Positions 13,897 to 20,515 of a stretch of 23,816 nt of DNA are shown here, in pieces. The stretch's first letter is position 1; every line of letters starts with the position of its first letter. Made by a program: the position numbers and the translations under genes. The notes under the pieces are model-generated. The model searched no databases. It worked only from the letters and a program-made list of their open reading frames with translations, and was not told where the DNA came from. The stretch is taken from positions 1 through 23,816 of the forward strand of contig CALDPK010000053.1 in the NCBI GenBank assembly GCA_937911855.1. The letters are read 5' to 3'. Source of the DNA: an uncultured Trueperaceae bacterium (GTDB lineage: Bacteria > Deinococcota > Deinococci > Deinococcales > Trueperaceae).

Positions 13897-14679
13897 ATGC
13901 GGGTACTTGTTGCGACGGACTCAGAGAGCGGAAACACGTATGAAATCGCGCTCGAGGTCATGGCTGCGCTGGAAGAAGCCGGCTGCCAGGTCACAAGCCA
14001 CCGCATCAATGGCGGCCAGCCGCTCGCGCAGTTACCGGATGTGCAGCTCGCTTTCATCGGCAGTTACACGTGGGGTTACGGCGCCGCTCCGCCCAGCACC
14101 GAATGGTTCATGGAGGAGCATTCGTTCGACTGCCCCGTCGCCGCCTTCGGCAGCGGCGAGACGCAATGGGGCGAAGAGTTTTTCTGCGGGGCGGTAGACC
14201 TGCTCCGCGAACGTTACGCAAGCCCGTTTGCGGGCTTCAAACAGGAACAGATGCCGAATTCCCGGGAGCGGGCAGAGATCCGCGCCTGGACGACAGAAAT
14301 AGTGGAACAGGTGCGCAGGCGCACCGGAACCGCCGAACAGGAGAAACATATGGTCGAGACCGTCGGATTCACGAAATTTGAGCCTCAGATGCTGCAGGGT
14401 GAATGGCTTGTAGAGTTCTTCAAGGACGACTGCGTGCCCTGCAAGATGCTCAGCAAGACCCTCGACCGGCTGGAAGGCGAGGCCAACGTACTGAAGGTCC
14501 ACCTGTCCGGCGACACCGACTTCGAACTGGCCGCAGGCAACTACGGCGTTCAGTCGGTCCCCACGCTCCTGTTCGTCCGTGACGGCGAACTGCTGCACCA
14601 GGCAGCCGGCTTCAAGAGCCCGGCTGACCTGTCACGACTCATGGACCAGCACTTCGATTCCGGAAAGGTAGCAGCCTGA
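13897..14679 (+). CDS. Flavodoxin-thioredoxin fusion protein, partner of ribonucleotide reductase
   Basis: The 260-residue frame starts at ATG 13897, behind an AGGAGGG site. Residues 1-145 are a flavodoxin-like domain: the FMN phosphate loop TDSESGNT (7-14), the aromatic loop GSYTWGYGAAPPSTEWF and the 90s loop GSGETQWGEEFFCGAVDLL. Residues 152-260 are a thioredoxin fold with active site C179-V-P-C182 and the cis-proline motif SVPT. The stop overlaps the reductase ATG (TGATG), so translation is coupled. By analogy with NrdI and NrdH, the flavodoxin half may activate the small-subunit cofactor and the thioredoxin half may reduce the large subunit. Such partners are normally separate proteins. 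AGGAG at 14339-14343, 6 bases before an in-frame ATG, could also yield thioredoxin alone. Confidence 0.82.
   Translation: MRVLVATDSESGNTYEIALEVMAALEEAGCQVTSHRINGGQPLAQLPDVQLAFIGSYTWGYGAAPPSTEWFMEEHSFDCPVAAFGSGETQWGEEFFCGAVDLLRERYASPFAGFKQEQMPNSRERAEIRAWTTEIVEQVRRRTGTAEQEKHMVETVGFTKFEPQMLQGEWLVEFFKDDCVPCKMLSKTLDRLEGEANVLKVHLSGDTDFELAAGNYGVQSVPTLLFVRDGELLHQAAGFKSPADLSRLMDQHFDSGKVAA
14339..14352 (+). promoter_or_regulatory. Internal ribosome-binding site and start inside the fusion gene
   Basis: AGGAG (14339-14343) is followed after 6 bases by ATG (14350-14352), in frame and exactly at the boundary between the flavodoxin and thioredoxin domains. It would allow a free 109-residue thioredoxin in addition to the fusion, or it may be a relic of two formerly separate genes. 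Confidence 0.6.
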
Positions 14680-17012
14680 TGGGCGTCCTCGACCAGCCGA
14701 ACACCACCCAGTCCGCCGCGTTCATCACCAAGGACGACCGCAAGCGCCGCCTCCCGTTCCTGCCCGAGCGGCTCATCAGCTACATCGACCGGCACGCCGA
14801 CGGCGTGCTGGACGACAGCTACGACCTCGGCTCGTTCAAGCGCAAGGCACTCAGCTACGTCGAAGGCCAGGGCGAAGTCTCAGCTGATGACCTCGTCAAC
14901 TATCTCATCCGCATCGGCGTCGAGAACACCGACGTGGACGCGCCCGACTGGAAATACTTCGCAGCACGCCTCTACCTGAAACAGCTGTACAAGCAGGCCA
15001 GCCGCAACCGCTTCTACACGACCGAGAACAAGTACGGCGATTTCTTCGGCCTGCTCGAAACGCTCACCCAGCGCGGCGTTTACGCCCAGCGTCTCCTGGA
15101 CCGCTACTCACGTGATGAACTCATGCAGGCAGGCTCCTGGATCGATCCCGAGCGCGACCACCTGCTGGATTACATCGGCCTGCGCACCCTGGCCGAGCGC
15201 TACCTGGCCACCGACAAGGCCGGCGAAGTGTTCGAACTGCCGCAGGAGCGCTGGCTCGTCATCGCGCTGCACCTGATGAGCGATGAGGAAAAATCCCAGC
15301 GCATGGACCTGGTCCGCGAGGCCTACTGGGCTCTCAGCAACCTGTACATGACCGTCGCAACCCCCACGCTGGCCAACGCCGGCAAGACTTACGGGCAGCT
15401 GTCCAGCTGCTTCGAGATCGTCGTTGACGACAGCCTTGACGGCATCTACAACAGCGTGCACGACGCTGCCAACCTCAGTAAGGGCGGCGGCGGCATCGGC
15501 GTCTATGCAGGCTTCATCCGCTCACGCGGCTCGGACATCCGTGGTTACAAGGGCACGGCCGGCGGCACCATCCCGTTCCTGAAACTGTTCGACGCAACGG
15601 CAGTCGCCGTCGACCAGCTGGGCGTGCGCAAGGGCGCCATCGCCGTGTACCAGGACGTGTGGCACAAGGACATCCAGGCATTCCTGGACCTGCGCCTCAA
15701 CAACGGCGACGACACTAACCGTGCCCACAACCTGCACCCGGGCCTGTCCATCCCGGACCTGTTCATGGAGCGCGTCGCTTCGGACGGCGACTGGTACCTG
15801 TTCGACCCGCACGAAGTGCACCAGAAAAAAGGCTGGTACCTGCAGGACTTCTACGACGAGCAGAAGGGCAGCGGCTCGTTCCGTGAGCGCTACGAGGAAC
15901 TCGTCCACGACATGGACATCAGCCGCACCATCGTGAAGGCCAAGGGCCTCTGGAAAGCGATCCTGCGCAGCCAGATCGAAACCGGCTACCCGTACATGTT
16001 CTACCGGGACTCCGTGAACCGCCTGAACCCCAACAAGCACGAAGGCGTCATCTACTCCAGCAACCTGTGCTCGGAGATCATGCAGAACCAGGCGCCGACC
16101 GTGCAGGAGAGCGTCCACCTGGACGACGGCACCGACCGGATCATCGTCACCAAGAAACCCGGCGAGCTCGTGGTCTGCAACCTGTCCAGCGTCACCCTGG
16201 GCCGCACCGGCGACGACGAGGCACTGCTCGAGCGCCTCATCCGCATCCAGGTGCGCATGCTCGACAACGTCATCGACCTGAACAACCTGCCGGTCATCGA
16301 AGCGCAGCGCACCAACCAGCGCTACCGCGCCGTCGGCCTTGGCACCAGCGGCTGGCACCACCTGCTGGCACTCAAGGGCATCGACTGGGAGAGCCAGGAA
16401 TCCGTCGACTTCGCTGACGAACTTTACGAGAAGATCAACTACTACACTATCCGCGCCAGCAACGAACTGGCCGTCGAAAAAGGCGCGTACCCCCTGTTCC
16501 GCGGCAGCGACTGGGACACCGGCGCCTACTTCGACGACCGGCAGTACACCTCCGAGCGCTGGCAGGAACTCAGGAAGCGCGTGCAGGCCGGCGGCGTCCG
16601 CAACGGCTACATGCTCGCCATCGCCCCGACCGCCTCGACCAGCATCATCAGTGGCACGACTGCCGGACTTGACGGCGTCACCGACGTGTTCTACGTCGAA
16701 GAGAAGAAAGACATGAAGATCCCGGTCGTGGTGCCCGACCTGAACCCGGACACCTACCCGCATTACAAGCCTGCCTACCAGCAGGACCAGAGCTGGAGCA
16801 TCAAACAGAACGCAGCCCGCCAGCGGCACGTTGACCAGAGCCAGAGCTTCAACCTTTACCTCAACGCCAGCGAAGACGCCCAGGGCGGGGGCAAGAAAGC
16901 CGTGAAGCTCAACAAGTGGCACTTCGAAGCCTGGGAATCCGGACTCAAGACCACCTATTACGTGCGGTCACAGACTGTGATGGCTGAGGATTGTGTGTGG
17001 TGCGCGAGCTGA
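14679..17012 (+). CDS. nrdE: Class I ribonucleoside-diphosphate reductase, large (alpha) subunit
   Basis: The 777-residue product has the complete catalytic set: C244 in QLSSCF and C500 in VVCNLSSVTLG form the redox pair, C464 in NLCSEIM is the radical cysteine with its asparagine and glutamate, and DCVWCAS is the C-terminal shuttle pair. GGIGVYAGFIRSRGSDIRG and PTASTSIISGTTAGLD are further family blocks. The N-terminal 100 residues look like a reduced ATP-cone-type region. The enzyme makes deoxyribonucleotides and needs a small subunit with a radical cofactor; no nrdF/nrdB lies in the window. The upstream flavodoxin-thioredoxin fusion fits the NrdI-dependent class Ib or Ie group, so I use nrdE, but the class cannot be fixed from the large subunit alone. 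Confidence 0.93.
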   Translation: MGVLDQPNTTQSAAFITKDDRKRRLPFLPERLISYIDRHADGVLDDSYDLGSFKRKALSYVEGQGEVSADDLVNYLIRIGVENTDVDAPDWKYFAARLYLKQLYKQASRNRFYTTENKYGDFFGLLETLTQRGVYAQRLLDRYSRDELMQAGSWIDPERDHLLDYIGLRTLAERYLATDKAGEVFELPQERWLVIALHLMSDEEKSQRMDLVREAYWALSNLYMTVATPTLANAGKTYGQLSSCFEIVVDDSLDGIYNSVHDAANLSKGGGGIGVYAGFIRSRGSDIRGYKGTAGGTIPFLKLFDATAVAVDQLGVRKGAIAVYQDVWHKDIQAFLDLRLNNGDDTNRAHNLHPGLSIPDLFMERVASDGDWYLFDPHEVHQKKGWYLQDFYDEQKGSGSFRERYEELVHDMDISRTIVKAKGLWKAILRSQIETGYPYMFYRDSVNRLNPNKHEGVIYSSNLCSEIMQNQAPTVQESVHLDDGTDRIIVTKKPGELVVCNLSSVTLGRTGDDEALLERLIRIQVRMLDNVIDLNNLPVIEAQRTNQRYRAVGLGTSGWHHLLALKGIDWESQESVDFADELYEKINYYTIRASNELAVEKGAYPLFRGSDWDTGAYFDDRQYTSERWQELRKRVQAGGVRNGYMLAIAPTASTSIISGTTAGLDGVTDVFYVEEKKDMKIPVVVPDLNPDTYPHYKPAYQQDQSWSIKQNAARQRHVDQSQSFNLYLNASEDAQGGGKKAVKLNKWHFEAWESGLKTTYYVRSQTVMAEDCVWCAS

Positions 17013-17025
17013 GCCGGTCGGAAGC

Positions 17026-17080
17026 TTTTCTGTAAGGCCCTGCGTTCGCCTTCGGCTCTCTTAACGGGCCTTACAGAAAA
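17026..17080. terminator. 15-bp perfect inverted repeat after nrdE, probable bidirectional terminator
   Basis: TTTTCTGTAAGGCCC (17026-17040) and GGGCCTTACAGAAAA (17066-17080) are perfectly complementary, and GAAG/CTTC adds four pairs after a one-base bulge. The 25-base loop contains its own GCC-TTC-GGC hairpin. The arms end in A and T runs on both sides, and the element lies between the convergent nrdE and AHSA1 genes, as expected for a two-way terminator. No transposase is nearby, so an insertion-sequence end is unlikely. Confidence 0.65.
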
Positions 17081-17122
17081 CTTCCTCCCCAGCTTGGTGG
17101 GTGCATCGTTTACGACTTCGAA

Positions 17123-17839
17123 TCAGTCGGTTTTATGCAGCCAGTTCTGCGCTTCTTTCCTTGTTGGGAAGAAGCGCAGGGTTTTGTGGGATCGGTGTTC
17201 GTAGGCCAATTCGGCAATTCTTGGGCCGTGTTTTTTGGGATCGGGCAGGATTATCGCGAGTCTCTGCCCGTAGTTTGAGAATTTCTGGAACAGTTCGCCC
17301 AGCAGGCCCGTGCTCAGGTCGAAGAATTCCGGTGACAGGTCATCTTCCGTGAGCAGCCTGTAACCCTGGTCCATCGACTGACCGATTGCGTCCAGGATGT
17401 CCTGTTCCGTTGCGATGGGGGCTGTGGCTATTTTGTGAAGCCGCTGCTCAAGTCGGGCCAGGCAGTCCGTCCAGCCCGTGCGGTGGTTGGTCACGGCTTC
17501 GGCGGTTTCGTGGCCGGTGTGCCTGAGGGTCAGTTCGGTCATGCCGGCGGATGTTTCGCGGAGGGTGACTTCAACCTGCGTCTCCGCTTCTTCACCTTCC
17601 CAGGCCCAGGTTTTCACGTACCTGGCAGGCGGTTCGAATTCCAGAAAGTAACCGTAGACAGCCAGGCCGCCATTCTCTGATGCGATTCGGTAGAAGCCGC
17701 CGAGCTCCGGCTGGATTTCGCAGCGGGCCTCCAGTTCCGGTGGCCAGAACCACGTGGCCAGGGAATTCTCGTTGGTCAGGTGCCGCCAGATCCTGTCGGG
17801 TGCTGCGGGCAGGGTTCGTTCGATGGTCAGGGCTTCCAT
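17123..17839 (-). CDS. Two-domain protein: AHSA1-type SRPBCC domain fused to DUF4180
   Basis: Residues 1-138 are an AHSA1/SRPBCC (START-like) domain: IERTLPAAPDRIWRHLTN, the tryptophan-rich LATWFWPPEL, and HTGHETAEAVTNHRTGWTDC before the long C-terminal helix. Residues 142-234 resemble DUF4180: QDILDAIGQSMDQGYRLL, LSPEFFDLSTGLLGELFQKF, then SNYGQRLAIILPDP and FFPTRKEAQNWL. Both families are normally stand-alone proteins; SRPBCC folds bind hydrophobic ligands, while the role of DUF4180 is unknown. The frame is uninterrupted and the linker is short, so this is a real fusion in the sequence as given. CATAAT ends 9 bases before the ATG at 17839, with no ribosome site, suggesting a nearly leaderless transcript. 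Confidence 0.8.
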   Translation of the reverse strand: MEALTIERTLPAAPDRIWRHLTNENSLATWFWPPELEARCEIQPELGGFYRIASENGGLAVYGYFLEFEPPARYVKTWAWEGEEAETQVEVTLRETSAGMTELTLRHTGHETAEAVTNHRTGWTDCLARLEQRLHKIATAPIATEQDILDAIGQSMDQGYRLLTEDDLSPEFFDLSTGLLGELFQKFSNYGQRLAIILPDPKKHGPRIAELAYEHRSHKTLRFFPTRKEAQNWLHKTD

Positions 17840-18015
17840 GGTGAATGCATTATGGCTGGTATCGGTTGGCCTGGAATGAATAGCCCATATGGTCCCTGGG
17901 ATGCTGGCTTCAGAACCGGGAACATTGGAACAGCGTCAGGACAGCGTTCACAATGTAAGCCTGACTGATGCACCAGCACCGTCCTGGTCTCAGACTGGCG
18001 GTCAAGGGGGCAATC

Positions 18016-18315
18016 ATGTTCAATGACGATGAGAGACAGTGGCCGGACGTGCCGATTGACGATGAACCAGGGCTGCCAGACGAGCAGGATGAACTGGAAC
18101 TGCCGGGCGAGGCTCCCTTCGAGGAAATCGACATAGAGGACATCCCGGACGTCGAAGACCTGCCGGATGAAGACATCCAGGAGCCGCTCATCGATGATGA
18201 CGAGATGCAGGTGCGCGAATCAGCGGGTGAGTCTTCAGCCAGCAGCCGTCAGGTCAGCATCAGCAAGGACCAGTACGAGGAGAAGCACAGCAGCCCGACC
18301 GACCGCAAGCAGTAA
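18016..18315 (+). CDS. Very acidic small protein, unknown function
   Basis: The ATG at 18016 follows AAGGGGG by 5 bases and gives 99 residues. By hand count about 35 are Asp or Glu against about 7 Lys or Arg, for a net charge near -28. The first 63 residues are almost continuous acidic and proline segments (DDEPGLPDEQDELELPGE), and the tail is serine-rich and polar (SAGESSASSRQVSISKDQ). There is no signal peptide, membrane helix or cysteine, and disorder is likely. Its stop is one base from the stop of the convergent VOC gene. I do not recognise the family. The clear ribosome site and charge bias argue for a real gene. Residues 1-16 of a longer possible frame (from 17968) lack such support. 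Confidence 0.65.
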   Translation: MFNDDERQWPDVPIDDEPGLPDEQDELELPGEAPFEEIDIEDIPDVEDLPDEDIQEPLIDDDEMQVRESAGESSASSRQVSISKDQYEEKHSSPTDRKQ

Positions 18316-18316
18316 C

Positions 18317-18766
18317 TCAGCCGGATTCTCCGGCGGCAGCAGCTTCGAGTTCAGCGATGTCTATCTTGCGCATCTGGAACATCGCCTGGCGCGCACGTTC
18401 AGCCCGGGCAGGATCCGGATCGCTGATGAGCCTTGCCAGTGCGGTGGGCGTGACCTGCCAGGACAGGCCGTAACGGTCGGACAGCCAGCCGCACATTGAT
18501 TCCTGTCCGCCGCCCTCAAGCAGCCTGTTCCAGTAATGGTCAACCTCTTCCTGGGTCTCGCAGGTGACCATGAACGAGACGGCCTCGGTGAACTTGAAGT
18601 GCTCGCCGCCATCGAAGGCATTGAACCTCTGGCCGCCCAGCTCGAATGCGACGCCCGGCCAGTCGCCTTCCAGCATCTTGCCGTCCGGAAAAATCGACAC
18701 GTAAAATTCGGCTGCCTCGCGGGCGCCTTCCTGGAACATGAGGAACGGTGCGACGGACTGGATCAT
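18317..18766 (-). CDS. VOC-superfamily protein (PhnB/3-demethylubiquinone methyltransferase-like)
   Basis: The 149-residue product matches the PhnB-like VOC group: IQSVAPFLMFQEGAREAAEF opening the first beta-alpha unit, FPDGKM, GGQRFNAFDGG with HFKF, then SFMVTCETQEEVDHYWNRLL and GWLSDRYGLSWQVTP. This group is often annotated as 3-demethylubiquinone-9 methyltransferase, but the fold lacks an AdoMet site and the true function is unknown. I placed the start at 18766 because an AAAGGGG site precedes it and homology begins there; the frame stays open 20 codons further. The C-terminal AELEAAAAGESG is a low-complexity tail. Confidence 0.87.
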   Translation of the reverse strand: MIQSVAPFLMFQEGAREAAEFYVSIFPDGKMLEGDWPGVAFELGGQRFNAFDGGEHFKFTEAVSFMVTCETQEEVDHYWNRLLEGGGQESMCGWLSDRYGLSWQVTPTALARLISDPDPARAERARQAMFQMRKIDIAELEAAAAGESG

Positions 18767-18820
18767 GGGCTGCCCCTTTCTTTTGACGAAGGGTAGAGGG
18801 CGCGGGCACATCCGGTCAAG

Positions 18821-18826
18821 TAGCAT
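18821..18826 (+). promoter_or_regulatory. Putative -10 box of a leaderless promoter for the LD-carboxypeptidase gene
   Basis: TAGCAT fits the TANNNT -10 pattern and ends 5 bases before the ATG at 18832, so transcription would start at the start codon. No Shine-Dalgarno sequence is visible, and no clear -35 element was found 17 bases upstream. This geometry is described for leaderless genes of Deinococcus. Confidence 0.45.
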
Positions 18827-18831
18827 GTTTC

Positions 18832-19860
18832 ATGATCAAACCGCCACGCCTGAAGCCGGGTGACACGGTCGCAGCCATCTCGCTGTCGAGCGGAGCGGCA
18901 CATATGTTTCCTGAACGCTTCGCGGCCGGCAAGCGCCAGATTGAGGCAACGTTCGGTCTGCATGTTATAGATACGCCGAACGCCACCCGGAGCAACGACT
19001 GGCTCTATGCCAATCCGCAGGCTCGCGCTGAGGACCTTCACTGGGCCCTTCAGAATCCGGAGGTCAAAGGGATCATCTCCGTTATCGGCGGCGATGAATC
19101 TGTCCGGATCCTGCCCTACCTCGACAGTGGGATGATCCGGGCCAACCCCAAGGTGTTCATGGGTTTCTCCGATACGACGGTGACACTTACGGCCTTCCTT
19201 AATGCAGGCGTGGCGGCCTTCCACGGGCCGGCAGTCTTGACTGATCTGGCTGAGAACGGCGGCATCCGGCCGTTTGTCGAGCAGATCTTACGCAGCGTGC
19301 TGTTCAACGCAGAGGCTGCCGACCTGCCTGAATCAACTGATTACAGTGAAGAGTTCCTCGACTGGTCGAATCCGGCTCTGCAGGAGCGGCCGCGAGCTTT
19401 CGTGCCGAGCGAAGGTTGGGTCTGGCTGCAGGGGGAAGGTCAGGCCGAGGGACGCCTGCTGGGCGGGAACATCGAGGTGCTCGAGTTCCTGAAAGGAACC
19501 GAATGGTGGCCGCGCGAAGAGCTGTGGGACGGGGCGATACTTGCGTACGAAACGAGCGAGGAAGCGCCCGGGGTCGAACAGGTGGGCCGCTTTCTTCGGA
19601 ACTACGGCTCGCAGGGGATCCTGCAGCGGGCTGGCGCCTTGCTGTTCGCGCGGCCGCAGGCTTATTCGATGGCCAGAACATACCGGCTGCACGCGGAGAT
19701 ACTCCGGATACTGCGCGAATTCGACCGTGAGGACATGCCTGTGGTCGCCAACATGGACTTCGGTCACACCAGCCCGCAGCTGGTATTGCCGCTGGGTGTC
19801 AAGGCTTCAGTCGATTCCGCTGCCAGGAAGGTACGGCTTACTGAGGCTGCGGTCAGCTGA
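18832..19860 (+). CDS. S66-family LD-carboxypeptidase (LdcA/MccF-like)
   Basis: The 342-residue product is a serine peptidase of family S66. The nucleophile elbow GFSDTT places Ser113, the glutamate of the triad lies in GGNIEVL (Glu215), and the histidine in FGHTSPQ (His312). The N-terminal RLKPGDTVAAISLSSG and the GGDES loop also fit. Classical members cleave the D-alanine from muropeptide tetrapeptides during cell-wall recycling; MccF members cleave microcin C-like peptide nucleotides. The AYETSEEAPG loop and the length lean towards the MccF branch, but the call between them is uncertain. There is no signal peptide, so it acts in the cytoplasm. The promoter appears leaderless. Confidence 0.88.
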   Translation: MIKPPRLKPGDTVAAISLSSGAAHMFPERFAAGKRQIEATFGLHVIDTPNATRSNDWLYANPQARAEDLHWALQNPEVKGIISVIGGDESVRILPYLDSGMIRANPKVFMGFSDTTVTLTAFLNAGVAAFHGPAVLTDLAENGGIRPFVEQILRSVLFNAEAADLPESTDYSEEFLDWSNPALQERPRAFVPSEGWVWLQGEGQAEGRLLGGNIEVLEFLKGTEWWPREELWDGAILAYETSEEAPGVEQVGRFLRNYGSQGILQRAGALLFARPQAYSMARTYRLHAEILRILREFDREDMPVVANMDFGHTSPQLVLPLGVKASVDSAARKVRLTEAAVS

Positions 19861-19872
19861 CCTGAGGTCAGC
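19856..19872. terminator. Hairpin between convergent LD-carboxypeptidase and marR genes
   Basis: GCTGACC (19856-19862) and GGTCAGC (19866-19872) pair around a TGA loop. The stem contains the stop of the carboxypeptidase gene and part of the stop of marR, which leaves only 7 bases between them. No U-run follows on either side, so it may be a weak or factor-assisted terminator. GGTCAGCT also recurs as a direct repeat (19851 and 19866). Confidence 0.4.
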
Positions 19873-20425
19873 TACCGGCATCTGCCCAGGTTTCGGTTCC
19901 TTCAGTGATCTCGCGGGCCATGTCGTCCAGGAAGCGGATCACTGCCTCGCGCTCATCGGGAGTCAGTCGGGCAGCAGCATGGAACCGTTTGGCCTGTTGA
20001 ACGCCAACGGTGCTCAGCGCTGCTTCCCGGGTCTCTTCTGTGACGGTGATGGCCAGCGCCCGACGGTCAGTCGGATGCGGTTCGCGGGTGATGTGGTTGC
20101 CGCGCTCCAGCCGGTCAAGCAGCTTGGTCACTGAGGCACTCGAGATGCCCAGGTGAGCGGCGATCATGCCGGGAGTGGCCATCTCGCCACGGTTCCTGAC
20201 CGTGATCAGGTAATGCAGGGCCCGCATGTCGGTCCGGTTCAGTTTCATGTAGCGCAGGGATGCTTCGGTCAGGCGGTCTTCGGCACTGCGCAGCCGACCG
20301 AGTGCTCCCATGAGCCTGCCGATCTGACGGACATCCTGGTCCGACATGGCGGACCGGTCTATCAGACGGCTGTCGGGATCGCTGGACTCGACGTCGTAAA
20401 TGGTGCGGCTGGTCGAATCGTCCAC
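19868..20425 (-). CDS. MarR-family transcriptional regulator
   Basis: The 185-residue product has the winged-helix core of MarR: LNRTDMRALHYLITVRN, then ATPGMIAAHLGISSASVTKL as the recognition helix region, then LERGNHITREPHPTDRRALA as the wing with its conserved DRR. Long helices on each side form the dimer interface. Start is GTG at 20425, with TAAAGT 6 bases before it, suggesting a leaderless transcript. It is divergent from an MMPL-family transporter gene. MarR regulators commonly repress both themselves and a divergent exporter and are released by small lipophilic or phenolic ligands; a CTAG-rich dyad between the genes is the likely operator. Confidence 0.88.
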   Translation of the reverse strand: MDDSTSRTIYDVESSDPDSRLIDRSAMSDQDVRQIGRLMGALGRLRSAEDRLTEASLRYMKLNRTDMRALHYLITVRNRGEMATPGMIAAHLGISSASVTKLLDRLERGNHITREPHPTDRRALAITVTEETREAALSTVGVQQAKRFHAAARLTPDEREAVIRFLDDMAREITEGTETWADAGS

Positions 20426-20431
20426 CCGGAT

Positions 20432-20483
20432 ACTTTACATCATCCATGCATCATGCTAGGTTACTTGCTAGCCTAGCTAGCGA
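20432..20483. promoter_or_regulatory. Divergent marR/MMPL promoter region with CTAG-rich operator dyad
   Basis: TAAAGT (complement of 20432-20437) is a -10 candidate for marR. TTGCTAG (20465-20471) and CTAGCGA (20477-20483) form an inverted repeat with 5-base spacing and 6 of 7 pairs, resembling TTGC-type MarR operators. GCTAGC occurs twice (20467 and 20476), and GCTAGG once more at 20455. Confidence 0.55.
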
Positions 20484-20515
20484 TTAGACGGGCTGTCACT
20501 CCGGAGGTCACTCAC

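Noticed and set aside
15522..16922. A 466-codon open frame on the minus strand inside nrdE
   Set aside because: It is the mirror of a high-GC coding frame: the protein is valine- and aspartate-rich with no recognisable domain, while nrdE on the plus strand has every catalytic motif.
17026..17080. Inverted repeat as the end of an insertion sequence
   Set aside because: No transposase, no target-site duplication and no second copy in the window; its place between convergent genes fits a terminator.
18832..19860. A microcin C immunity locus based on the MccF-like peptidase
   Set aside because: No microcin precursor, MccB adenylyltransferase or MccC exporter gene is nearby; the flanking VOC and MarR genes give no such context.
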